Positions 13,471 through 26,000 of a DNA stretch of 64,000 nt are shown here, piece after piece. The translations under genes and the position numbers were made by a program. The DNA lies in contig NW_025062478.1 of assembly GCF_000002995.4 (NCBI RefSeq), forward strand, positions 5,618,001 through 5,682,000, written 5' to 3'. The notes under the pieces are model-generated. The model was given only the letters and a program-made list of their open reading frames with translations, was not told the origin of the DNA and searched no databases. Origin of the DNA: Brugia malayi. Its lineage: Eukaryota; Nematoda; Chromadorea; Rhabditida; Onchocercidae. Every line of letters begins with the position of its first letter. Position 1 is the stretch's first letter.

Positions 13471-16400
13471 AATTAATGTGATCATAAGTTGACAAGCAGG
13501 AAATCATTTCAATTTATGAGCATTGTTATAAGATCCAATATTTACTTCATTCTGTTGACTTTAACTTCAGCAAAAAACAGAATCAGAAATGTGAAAGTAA
13601 GATAAGAAAGCAGCATGAGACATTAGACCTTCTTAGCACATCGCTGAAATCAATAAATAATCTATAAAGCTTGAGGCATAATCAAATGAAAGAGGGTTTG
13701 TAGGCTTTTCACGCGTGCTGGGCTTCCTTAACAGATACTTACGTTATAGTTTTTTTCCTCGTTATTTGAAATATCATTTGGATTAATTGCAAGATATGAA
13801 AACAAAAGAAAGTTGTCCAATATATTGATATTGTTGTCTATTACCAAAATATTCCGGCCAAAGAACAGGCAATAATTAAAAGTATTGTACTTTTTGCTAG
13901 AATAATTAAAAAAAAATCGACTCATGTACAATTTATAGTTAAAATACGATTGTAGTAAGAAAGATGAACAAATCCATCATGTGAATAATTTCTTTTATGT
14001 TTTAGTCATAATATATTGTTTTCAAAGTTTTGTAAGAGTTTAAAGTTTTCTGGCTGACACAATAAAATGATCCTTTAATTACGGCCTCGATTGCCTTTTG
14101 TTAGTGAAAAAAATAGTGATAATGGTTTGATTCTGAATGAAATCTTCATTTTTTGATTTCTCTAATATGCTTCTATGATGTGAACTTTTTAAGAAAGTCA
14201 ATCTTAATCTATTATCTACGGTTTCAATTATACCTTAATATGGCATTTCGTATACAACTGAATAAAAATATCCAAGGATATCAACACCCGAAACTGTCAT
14301 TTCAATATCTCTACTTGCACAATATTTGCGAGGCTATTCAAACTCTTAAAAAATGGACATTTTTCTAAGAAATAAGAATTCATGAATAATTAATGAGTTC
14401 GATTAATAATGGCAGCGATATTTCGTATAACTTTTCAATAATCCCAATCGCACTTTCTAAGCTAAGGGTAGCAAGAATTAAAGAAAGGCATGAGTTAAGT
14501 TTTTTTGTTGATCTTATTGAAAAGCTTTTCTCCCTGTTCCTATTCTATTTCCTATTCATTCTACTACGTAGTTTAAACTGCAAAACAAATGAATCAAATG
14601 AAATAAAAGAAATGTATGCGAGGCTTATAGAACTTCTTTAGCCAGGTTTATAAGAGGTCAATATTAGTTACTTTAATACTGACTCTAAAATTCAACATTA
14701 AAAATCATCTGAAGTAATGCAAAAAAGAAAACGAGATCTTGCCCTATCCTACTGCTTTGGAACATTCCTATGTTTAATGAAGTGTGTAACCCCAAAAGCC
14801 TTCCACAAATTAGGTAACACAACGTTAATGCGTTAGAAAGCATTGCATTCCAACGATGCCTTTGTAAGAACGTTTGTTGATTAAAATCAATATTTGGCTT
14901 AGGCCTGATATAATAATAGCCTCAGTGCAATGCGGGAAAGGAAATGAAGTTTTGAGTTGTCAACTGAGTTGAATGAGAATGGAAGTGTTGATGATTGGAT
15001 AGGTAAGTTTTCATTCAAAATAAAGTGTATTTTAAAATCTCATTGCTTTCATTGGTAACATATTTCATCTTTATTACTCCTATTTATCATTGAAATAACA
15101 GACCCAGTAAATAAAATTTTCCGAAATTCAATAAGCACTAAAATCTGTTTGAACTATGAAAAGAGTGTACAAACAGAACGTAATTGTATGCATCTAATTT
15201 AAATTTCAATCCGAGTGCATTTTTGTTTACAAATTTTTTAAGTTTTTTAAGAGACCTTTAGTATTCAAAAATATATTGATACCGATTTCTGGTTTCCTTG
15301 CTTAAAAGTACTTTACAACCTAGTTTAATGATTTCAACCTACAACGATAAACTACACATAGCAAAACTTAAACAAGAATTTTTATAAACAAGGTCAGATA
15401 AAAAAAATATCCAGAATGATCTTTCCATCAATTTTTGTTGAAAACGTACAATTTTTATGAATAAATCCGAAAAAACAAAGTATTCATTAATTGATTCTTT
15501 CATTCAATATTTCAGTACCAGCTAAAATATTAATACCTTGATTACTGGTAAATCGCTATTAGAATTTCCAGTATTTCGCTGATAAATTATTGCTAAAGTC
15601 ATCATGATGTAAGTAATGTATAGGGACTGCTTTAATGGGGTTGCTATCAAAAAAGAATAAAATAAAAAAGTATAAAAGTAACAGTAAATGAATTAGAAAT
15701 GAGACCTTTGGAAATGTAAATTGAACAAAATTATGGAATTCTGTGCTTAAATTCATCGATAAAATACACAAACAAAATGAGAGAAATGGCGATGGGAATT
15801 AAATGATAGTGCGAACTGAACTAAAATAAAATCAACGGAATGAAATAAAAAGAGACATTAGCATAAGAAAAGTGTTAGGTAGGTCTTTTAGTGTGAAAGT
15901 ATTCTGGTTTAATATATTAGATAAAGCCAAGAATGGTCAGGTTTTTAGCACTTTTCCTGAACTGATAAATCTTGGGGCCAGCTTGCAGACGTCAATATTT
16001 CTCGCAAGCACACTAACTGTGAATCCATTTTGCTTGTCTGCCTAGTACTCTCACAACCTTCAACATATTTATCAGACTCTTACAACTTGAAAAAAAAAAA
16101 AAATGATTATCTAGAAGAGCCTAAAGGACGAAGAGTCAGTATTGGGTAAATAAAAAGAATGTGTAAGTGTAAGGGGTAAGTAATGGAGTAAGTAGTCAAG
16201 AAAGACATGTGACTATCATTGTTCTAAACATCTTTTTTGTCCTGTCTCTTTAAAACTAAAACTAAAAAGGCCTAGATAGACTTCGTTAACATTAGCAAAC
16301 AGCATGGACAACCAACTCTCGTAAAAGACTGAAAAGAAGAGAGCGCTGTTGATCACCGCATTACATAAATCTATTCTCTTCTCCTTGGGCAATTACTGGT

Positions 16401-19400
16401 AAGGCATAATGTGTTAACAAATTCCTAAACATCAAACACCGAACTAGCAAGGTGCTAATTATATTTATGCTTATTATTCTGCTGCTTATCATTAGCTGCT
16501 CAAAGGTAAAATATCAGCTCAGTTTGAAGTAAAAGAGGAGAGCGAAGAAAAAAACGATGAACATTCACTGCGAATAAGTTGAAAGCTAAATCTTCTATGA
16601 AACGCATGCCCCAAAGGCTAAACTGCCCAACTTAATTTCTTTGAAAAAGTAAAATTTTATTACTAAAGCTATTTCCACTGCTTTTCTAAATTTGATTCAA
16701 AAAATATATGCAACAATTATTGGATTTTTCCATAGAGAAGTTATTACAAATTTATTGCTATAATTATCAAAAGGATGTTATTTGCACGAAAGAAGGTTAT
16801 CACTTATTAATATAATATCAACTAAAAGTCATTTTCTGAATAAAAGGGAAAAAATATTAGAGAATTATAATTTTGTAACTTATTAGCATTTCGATGCTCA
16901 TGTTTTTACAAACGTCCTTGTTGGATATGCTCCATACGTGTACTGGATGTAATTTATTATTTTAGATATTACTAAATTTTTCTTTCATTAATTTATTCGA
17001 TAACAGGAAAGGAAGAGAGGAAAGGAAAAAATGATCCGGTCGTAATGATACTAAACTGTCAAAAAATTTGTTTAGGAAACTTAAAATATTAATTTACATT
17101 TTTTTACATATAAAATGTTGTCATAAAATAATATACTTTGCAATAGATAATTTACTTTATGACATCACTTTTTAATAATAATCTTTTCATAAATAACATT
17201 TATTTACATACTTTCTTTTAATTATAAAAATATCAGTAATTGGAACACATTTTACTATATTCTTCAGACTGATCGGACAAAACACTTTTACTAGTGCATA
17301 AGCGCTCAAATGTGTCGAGTCTAATCATTAATAATGGCTTTTAGAGAAACTGAAAAAGTCCACTTATTAATAAAACAAAATATAACCTAAGCAGAGTAAT
17401 GGTAATAATGAATGGATGAAACAGATTATTAATTTTATCACAACCAAATTTTCGTTTATTAGTGAACTTATAATTAGTAATATCATATTTCATCGACCTA
17501 ATTTTATTGAATCTGAAAAAACAAAAAAAAAATTCACTCATAAGAAAAAGATTATAGATTCAAAAAAGTGTTTTATTGATTCATTTTACTACTACAATTG
17601 CAATCAGCAAAATCACTGATTTAGATACCACTTTAATTTTTTTTCAATTTACCTTCCTCTTTTTACTTTGATCAGATTCATTTTTACATTGTTTTGATTG
17701 AATCTATCAATTCTGATTCCTCCCTACCACAATCACAACCGAAAAACAATTTTAAAGAATGGATTATAACTATCTTAAGTGCTCTTAGTCTTTTCATTTT
17801 ATCATTTTAATTGAAAAGTTGTTGATAAAAAACCAATATCTAATCAAATCACATTCTTGATTGTCTTATAATTTACGCCAAAAGAATTATGAATTAATAT
17901 TCCAATCTGAAGTATGAAACATTCAGTCTATCTTTATGATCAAATCAATTTTCTATTCAATGCACTTATCGGTGCGCGCTTAACACTTATTATTCGTTGT
18001 CACGTAAATCGCTTATTTTGATTAAAATTAGTCGCATGTTTTTTCAAATGTATAATTTAAAATGAAATTCTAAGCCTGAATTAGCATGTAGAATTTAACA
18101 ATTCAAAATTAAGATCAAAATTTCAAATTTGAAACTGAATATGACATAAAAGATCATAAAGACAGGGAAGAAAATTCGAATTGCATCTACGCTTATTATT
18201 TACTTACTTTATTTTATATTTTAAGAGGTTCATTGTCAACTAGATTCAACAACTCATTAATAAAATTTGTATGAGATTTAAAAATTTCCATTGCGGAGGA
18301 TATGTGACAAAAAATGAATGAAATCCTAACTTTGTTTCACTTTTTAAATAAAAATGAATTGAAATAGGCTGAGAAATTAAATAGTATCAATGGTTATCAT
18401 TTTGTCACTTAAAATTAGGACACTAGTCTTTGTAAAATCTATTGTAAATGTAAAATGTAAATGTAAAATCTAAAAAAAATAAATATATGCTACTTGAAAG
18501 AAAAATATGTCTAATAAATCTAAAATCAATCAAACATCATTTTTGTAGTAAAAACAAGTTCGAAGTCATTAAACAGTTATTAGTGGCTTATGTTTATAAA
18601 ACCCACTATCCTAATTAAAAAATACATTGCTTGTGCAGAAAAGATTATAGCAAGCTGTCATGAGTAAGCTGTCAATTGAAATTCATCCTTGAATAATTAA
18701 GCATTACTGGTGGTCTATCATTTATTATTTATATTTTTTAAAATTTATTCCACATATTTTTTAATTGTTTAAATTACCAAAATGATGTCAAATGAAATAT
18801 TTAAATTTTTAAAAAATGGATATAATATCAAATTAAATTTATTGCTGAAGTAAAGATGAATTATGAATGCTTACATAATGCTCAAAGGCACCACTAAATC
18901 TGATTGAAAGTAAAAGAATTTTATTTTCTGAATTATTTTTACTTTCATGTTCTTAAAGCATTAACAGTAAGCATTAAAGAAAACAGTTAGGCTACCATTG
19001 AGAATACAGAAGGATATTGAGGTATATTTGAATTTTCTAGCAGTGATCCAAGAACTATCAAGGAACGCCCAACTTTTATGTTTTGAGTACGGGAAAGTGA
19101 GACAAAAAATTTACCGGGCATAATGTTCCTAACAAGAAAATACACTTATTATAAAATATAATATATACTGCTGTTATTTACAATTATCTACGTACTTAAG
19201 TAAAATCCATGTATTGTCACACCTCTACTTTATTAGTTTTTTAAACCCTTTAACATCTATAAGGTATGGGACAGTCATCTTTTTTCCGTACTTATAATTA
19301 AAGATAATCTTGCTTAACTCCATTAGATACTGAAGAAATATCGTTACTTTCTGCATTAATTTTTTCTCTTGTTTGACATTTTTATTGTTAAAAACCTAAG

Positions 19401-19552
19401 CTTTTTAATGCGAAGAAAAATACATCAATGACAATAACAGCATTAGTATTTAGTATTTATTTAAAGCATTTAAAGGCACAACAAGGGCAGAAATAAGTAA
19501 ATTTTCAGAGAATCTCTTATTAAAACAAATAAGTTTTGATACTGCAAATTTC
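13471..19552. promoter_or_regulatory. intergenic region upstream of egl-3
   Basis: About 6 kb separates the 3' end of the giant matrix gene from the egl-3 start, both on the minus strand. No exon chain was recognised in either direction. It must hold the egl-3 promoter. A short TGTAAA-type repeat sits near 18441-18475. The open frames near 14153-14641 and 17341-17619 show no family features and I regard them as chance. Confidence 0.45.
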
Positions 19553-19562
19553 TTTATTTATT
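19553..19562 (-). terminator. overlapping poly(A) signals of the matrix gene
   Basis: The minus strand reads AATAAATAAA beginning about 9 nt after the stop codon, which implies a 3' UTR of only a few tens of nucleotides. Confidence 0.5.
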
Positions 19563-19570
19563 TGCAAAAA

Positions 19571-20080
19571 TCATTCTAATTTTTTGTTTTTAATACTCTT
19601 CCTACTTGATGTTTTGCTCAGATCACAAATAAGACTCCAAATAGGTTGTACATCTTTCAGGCGACAAGCCATCTCTGAGATATTTTCTTTGTCCTCGTAA
19701 TCCACAAATATTTCACCAGAAGATGGAATTTCAGTTGTAGAATATAAAATATCCGGCTTTTCTTCTTCATTATTATCTTGTCCCGAGGGTTCTGTAATTC
19801 GTAGAGTAGTAGTAGCATAAGTGCTTTTGTAGGAGGACGCCATCTGAGACTGATAGTTATGCGAATCATCATTCCGTGTTACACCTGTAATGGTTGCTTT
19901 CCCATTATTTTCTGAAGATAGCTTTGCTTCTAGATTACTATTAGGCGAATAAAAGTAGATAATGTTTGTAGTGCTGAAATTGTAGGTTGATTCTGTATAT
20001 TGCATGATTAAATGATTGGGTACTAATGTTGTATGTACCAGTACAGCCACGGGAAATAGACTTTTTTTAGCTGGTGCTTG
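19571..20080 (-). CDS. giant matrix protein, last exon
   Basis: This exon is open in one frame from about 20080 to the stop codon at 19571-19573. It encodes about 165 Ser/Thr-, Asn- and Glu-rich residues ending in a basic tail (SSRKSIKNKKLE). No transmembrane helix or GPI signal is visible, so secretion is likely. How it joins exon 50 is uncertain: the sequence 20080-20340 is open in other frames (for example a segment reading HTSILPVSFTFIGGDTAH at about 20145-20235) and could be one more exon. Two AATAAA motifs lie only about 10-18 nt past the stop. Confidence 0.55.
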   Translation of the reverse strand, partial: QAPAKKSLFPVAVLVHTTLVPNHLIMQYTESTYNFSTTNIIYFYSPNSNLEAKLSSENNGKATITGVTRNDDSHNYQSQMASSYKSTYATTTLRITEPSGQDNNEEEKPDILYSTTEIPSSGEIFVDYEDKENISEMACRLKDVQPIWSLICDLSKTSSRKSIKNKKLE

Positions 20081-23000
20081 AGTTGAAAATAAGAGGTGAA
20101 ATTTTGGAACTTCCTTAGAAACTTCACTTATACGTCTTTCTCAGTAAGCAATCTGATATCAGAGTCTTTGATAGTTTTGGAGCTATGAGCTGTATCACCA
20201 CCAATAAATGTAAAAGAAACAGGTAAAATAGAGGTATGATTAGTTCTGCCTATATGGATTAGTTGTGGTCGTACTGGAAACATCAATTGGTACTATATCG
20301 CAGTTTATTTTTTCGTTCGTTAAAAATCTTCGCATCTCCACTTCCAGAACTAAAGCTATCACTCCATGTAATTTCTCCTCTACTGGTTCTATCGGATCCG
20401 CCATGCATTTCTTTATGGGACAATAATGTAATTCCCTTAGCACCTCCAGTTACGTGTGTCTCATATGGCTTACCTGTGGAGAAGCTAACATTGTTGATGG
20501 TTCCATCAGTTGTATATACCATTTCATTAGTGCCAAATCCAGTAGAGAAAAAAGCATCATTTAGATCTCGTTCTGTAGTAACACCACTGGTAGTTGTTGT
20601 ACCAAGAAAAACACTTGAATATGATTCGGAGTTTGTTCTGGAGACAGAAGCAGCAGTTGAGGAGAGTTGCAAATGACTGTTCAAATTTAAATTTAAAGTT
20701 AAGGCAGATTTGTGATTAAGATCAGAAACTGATTGTGTGGCTATCAATTTCGTATATCCGTGTCTCCTTGTTACTAAAGACATTACTCGATATCTACCAT
20801 TTGCTTCTTGATCGATTTTCGCTGTTGTTGAAGATAAAGTTGATGAGAGTGAAGGAGCTGTAACATGTGATTTTGGTATTTCTGAAGTATCATTCTTAGT
20901 TACACTGATTGCTGTGACAGGTTTTGAGGGATGAGATTGAGTAGGAATGTATGTGAGGGGTTGAAGCCCATTAAAGTTGTCGATTTTATGACATTCCCTG
21001 ACAAAACCATCTAATCCAATGGTCAATGCGGTTGTCTCAGAACGCCCATGATCATCAGTTGCACGAACAGTGGAACAATAACTATTTTCTATTTCTGCAG
21101 GTAGAATTTCTTTCATTAAGTTTATAACACCTGAAAATATTATAAGTTTTAAGTCTTGCTATTCAAAACATTTTAGTATCAGCCACCATTCTAGATTTTA
21201 ATTTAATTTAAGACCAGATTGAGAAGGAATGAGTCAAGATCCTCAAAACAAGTAAAATTGAATGGGAGTAGTGTCTTCAACTACTCATTCAAGCATTTAC
21301 ATAATCATTCCAATTTGTTTAATTAATATATATATAAAGTAAATCGTACCAGTTTTTGGGTTTATGCTGAAATAATCATCCATTTCACCGGAATTTGAAT
21401 AAAGTTCGTAACGAATAGATGATTGACTTGGAGAAATAGCCTGAATGCGGGCGATCTCGTCGCCAACATGTGGCCAATTTTCAGTTACAAGTGGAACATT
21501 GTAAATAGGAAATTCGAAATGCGGACGAAGAAATAGCTCCGCATTACCATAAATAATTTCGTACTCGATGGATTCAGATGTTGCTGATGGATTATCATCA
21601 ATAAAATGGACAAATTCCTAAAACATTTATATATTTTGTTAAATTTCCTGCTATCGTGAATTATTTTCTTATATCTTATCCTTTCTGACTTGTGTTACTG
21701 TTTTTCGAAATGTGTATGAAGTGGTATTCTTCTATTTATGCTTTTATTTTGTCGATGATATGTTGCAATGTTCAAACAAATAAAAGATATGGTCCTTACG
21801 CGATTCAGCATAGCTATATTCAGCAACTGACAACCTAGACAATATAAAACAATATATATAAAACAAAATACAATATATAAAACAATATATAAAACAAAAT
21901 ACTATATAAAACAAAATACAAAAGCATTTGATTTCAGGTCAAAACTATGCATTAAAGGTTTTGATAAAATGAAGTAAATAGCGGAGATATTTGATTTCAA
22001 GATTATAAAAAATCGAGATATATTTAATTCCACTCTTTATGATATATTTCAGTTTCATTTTTCATATTTAATATCAAATTTCTCTCACTCATTTACATAT
22101 AGCTAACATAAATCACTGAGGCTGTGCAATGGAACCATTATTGAGAAAATGATTTACCGGATCAGTATTTGAAGTCCAAACGTGTCGCGGGTCGACTAGC
22201 CTTAGCGCACCATTTTTACCGATTTGATTTAGTCGCAATACTTCGAAGTCGTGTTCTAAATCAGTTGGATATGGAATTCGTCCGTAGAATGATGTAAGTT
22301 GTTGCTGTGATTCACTGAGTCGAAATGATGCAATCTGTTGCCGAAACGGCTTCCCATCACTGTTACCACTTTTTTCTTCCACCTGAAATTCTCTTTTTTG
22401 ACACGAAATGACTTGAATATTTGTTGATATTAGAAAAATTGCATTCGAAAGAGATATATTTCAAGAATAATTACTTATTCCTTTCAAAACAACTTGAAGT
22501 TAAAACATTTGATGAAAGAATAGTAAGTCATTTCTAAAATCAAGAAAAAAAAATCACTCTAATAAAGATTAAAGGCGCAGTGGTACGCATTACCGCCTTT
22601 TGCACATCGTAATAAAACAATAAAGCTGGATTTGTATGAGGTGAAACCAGAAATTTGGTTGATGAAATAAACTGTTGGATAGTAAATGTTTGAGTATCTT
22701 CAAGTTTAATAAGTTCTCCATTCATCGAAGTCGTCATTTTGAAGTCACGAATTACTCTTTTCTACAAACAATTCAAATATGACTTTATAAAGCATTCTTT
22801 TTAATATTTCAATATTAAAATTTTTTAACAATATGATATAATAAAAATGAATCTATCATAACATCGGAAATATCCAGCTCAAATCAGAACTGATAAATGT
22901 GTTATTTACTTTATAAATTATCAAAAACCAAATGTTATAACATTCAATTTATTGGGAATTATTAATGAATTAAAATTGCCTGTTCGAAATTAGTCGAAAT

Positions 23001-26000
23001 ATTGTACATAGCATTAACAGTTTTCCCGGACTCAATATTTGGAATTATGAAATGCAAGTCGGAAAGAATTCTGTCTTCAATGCCATTACCATTGATAACG
23101 CCACTAATTTGATAAGGTATAAAATTTTCCACATTATCTTCCGACAATACCGATATTCGGATTTCTTCCACTTTGATGTTCTTGAGATTCGAATAACTGG
23201 AATTGTGAAAAATTATGAATTCTTCATTATTTTTAAATTGTAATTTATTTTGATCGCTCGGACGTATGTTTAATTCTCATAACTTCCGTGTCTCAAGTAC
23301 CTCCTGAATCAAAGCTAATGGTTTTTTTTTTTTTTTTCACATCTATTAGACATAGACTGATTTCATTCACATAATCTAGCTATTAGATATTTAAATAATT
23401 TGGCAGTTGTTAAAAATTTCAATTCTTTTTTGATTGCCTGATTCTCAACCAAAGTAAAGTGTGGGAAGAAGATGAAATGATTGATGAAAGTAGATAGTTC
23501 ATACTGCAATACCGCAATGTGCAGAACAACTTGCATGCAACGTAAGCCATTCCAAAGCACAACTAAAACATAACATACCCCGTGTTCATAAAAGCTATCA
23601 TCATGTTAAATGTGGGCAGAGAAACATTTGAGTTTTTCGTATTTTCCGAAAGTGCTGAGTTTGAGATGAAGTAATAGATTTTCAGCGATGGTCGAGGTTG
23701 AAGTACAACAGTCTGTGTTGCTATTCGTTGCACGCTTCTGCGACCATTTTGAGTAAATTTTAAAATCAAAATTGCCTAAAACTAAGTTAGTTAAAGTTCT
23801 TCTGCTAAAAATGATATGAATTTTTTGAAATTAGATTCTTACAAAAATGCTAGTACCGAATGGAAATGTTGCAGTAACTAGATAAATAATGAAACTTGAT
23901 AAATGAAAAACTCCAGGTTTAACTTCAAGAATAACCATGTGTATAATAATAAGTATTAACCCGAGCAATAATTAAAGAGCTTTTGATATATTACTTTACA
24001 ACCCATAACTGAAATATTTTGATGAGCTTATTTCGGAAAGTTTATGAATCAAAAAGTTTTCCATCCTCCTTTTATGATATTTTTATGATATTTTTTTTGC
24101 TTGATGCCCGATTATTTTTATCTAATCAATATTAATAGCATACCTGATATTCAACTTCACGAATCAGTCGCACATTTTTGACCGGCTTCAAGTTCCAGTT
24201 TGCGACAAATGATGTATTTGGTGACAGTTTCGAAGCACGATCAATGCTACCAATTCCATCTAACATAACTAGTCTAATCCGAAATTGTATGGGCGTTGTA
24301 TCATCACTTGATACTGTGTCAGTATCACTTTGAATCATTTCTAATGTTACTTTGATCGATTCTAGCGGTTCGTTCTGAAAGAAAAATTATTTGCAAATTC
24401 CGGTCATTTGTGTTTATTGAAGATGTGTTCTACAACTAATTGCTGCTAATTGCTAAGAACACCCAAACACTTAATGAAGAATTTCCTGAGTTGTACAGCA
24501 CATCAAACACATTGTTATGAGGATACTTTTACATTAATGAAAAATTAGTTCAAATATCATTGTTTTAGATTGCATATATTTAATTTCAAACCTTTTTGTT
24601 AGCCACTTTTAATCTAATATGAAATTCACTATTTTCATATGGTTTTTCGGGCGTTATCAAACTGTAAGCACAGGCGCAAATGTCGTCATAACTATTTCCA
24701 GGCGTCAAAGTTTGCTGTGAATCAGACATATTCTTCGAATGCCATGACAGTAACTTTCTCATGTAATCGTGAAGCAAAGTGAATGGATTAGCAGCACCGT
24801 ACTAGAAATCATTTAATCTTTTGTATTTTTTTTATTATTGCTCCATTATTTTCAATTTTTCACCTTTCCCATTCAAAAAGTTTTTTTAAGGATCCCCTCA
24901 AGGAGATGTACCTGTCTTGCGAGTGTTTTCAATCGATCCGAGCTAATAATCAGTTCTCGAGTGTCTGCAAATTTCATTCCCAAAAAGTTTGCTTTCAAGG
25001 AAGTATCCGGTGTTATAGTCCATTCAGTAACTGTAGAGTTCCAACGGAGGGCCAAAATTGAGCCTCCTTTTTCATCTTAAATAAAGTGAAGAGTAACAAA
25101 TTTAGTTCAGAAAAGAAGCAAGCGCTTGAAATGATCAAAATCAATGATGTTGGTGCTTTGAAACTGTTAGATACTCTTACTCAATTTAATTTAATTTTAT
25201 TATCCCATTCAGAATTAAAATTCACCTTTTAATTTTTTGAATTCGGTTCCAGTAATTGCTAGCCCACCTTCCGATAAATCTGATATGCTCTCAAAAAAGT
25301 TATCGAACCACTGTATATTATTAATTTCTTCGAAAAACTTAAATGGTAGTAAGACCTGAAATAACTTTGCTACAAAAAAAATTCTGAAATCATAAATTTC
25401 CTTCTTTCGTTACATCTTGAAATTAAATTTTATGAATGAAAGTGCAGCTTCTTGTGATATAACAAGATATCGCTCATAAGCATTTTTTATTGGAATTAGT
25501 GACGGGCAACAGCTAGAAGTAAAACAAGAAGAGAAAGGAATGAAGAAATCAAAATTGAAGTATGAAATGAGAGGAATGGAATCAGCCCTAGCAGAAAGTG
25601 TCCACTTCCTACATGTCCCTAATTTTATTTTTATCCAGAAGAAAATGAGCTAATAATAAAGGAAAGCATGACCAATAGGTTCCTAGTGCATCTGTAAACA
25701 TTAAATGGATCCGATTTCATGGTCATACAGAGCATATTATATGTCATACACGGCGATTCTCTTGAATATATCAAATTACAATTACTCACCAAAAATTGAT
25801 AGTACTTTTCGATTATAGAAATATTAAGCAAACTAACATTAAGCCGTTCAAAAAAGTCCTTGTACAAGGCAATTACATCTACAGTCTGTGATGCTAATAT
25901 TTTCAGCATCGGAAAATATTTCTGCAATATCTCATCGGTCTGTTTGTTGGCTACGGCAGGCTGAAATCTTGAAAATTTTGGGATTCAAAGATGAAAATTG

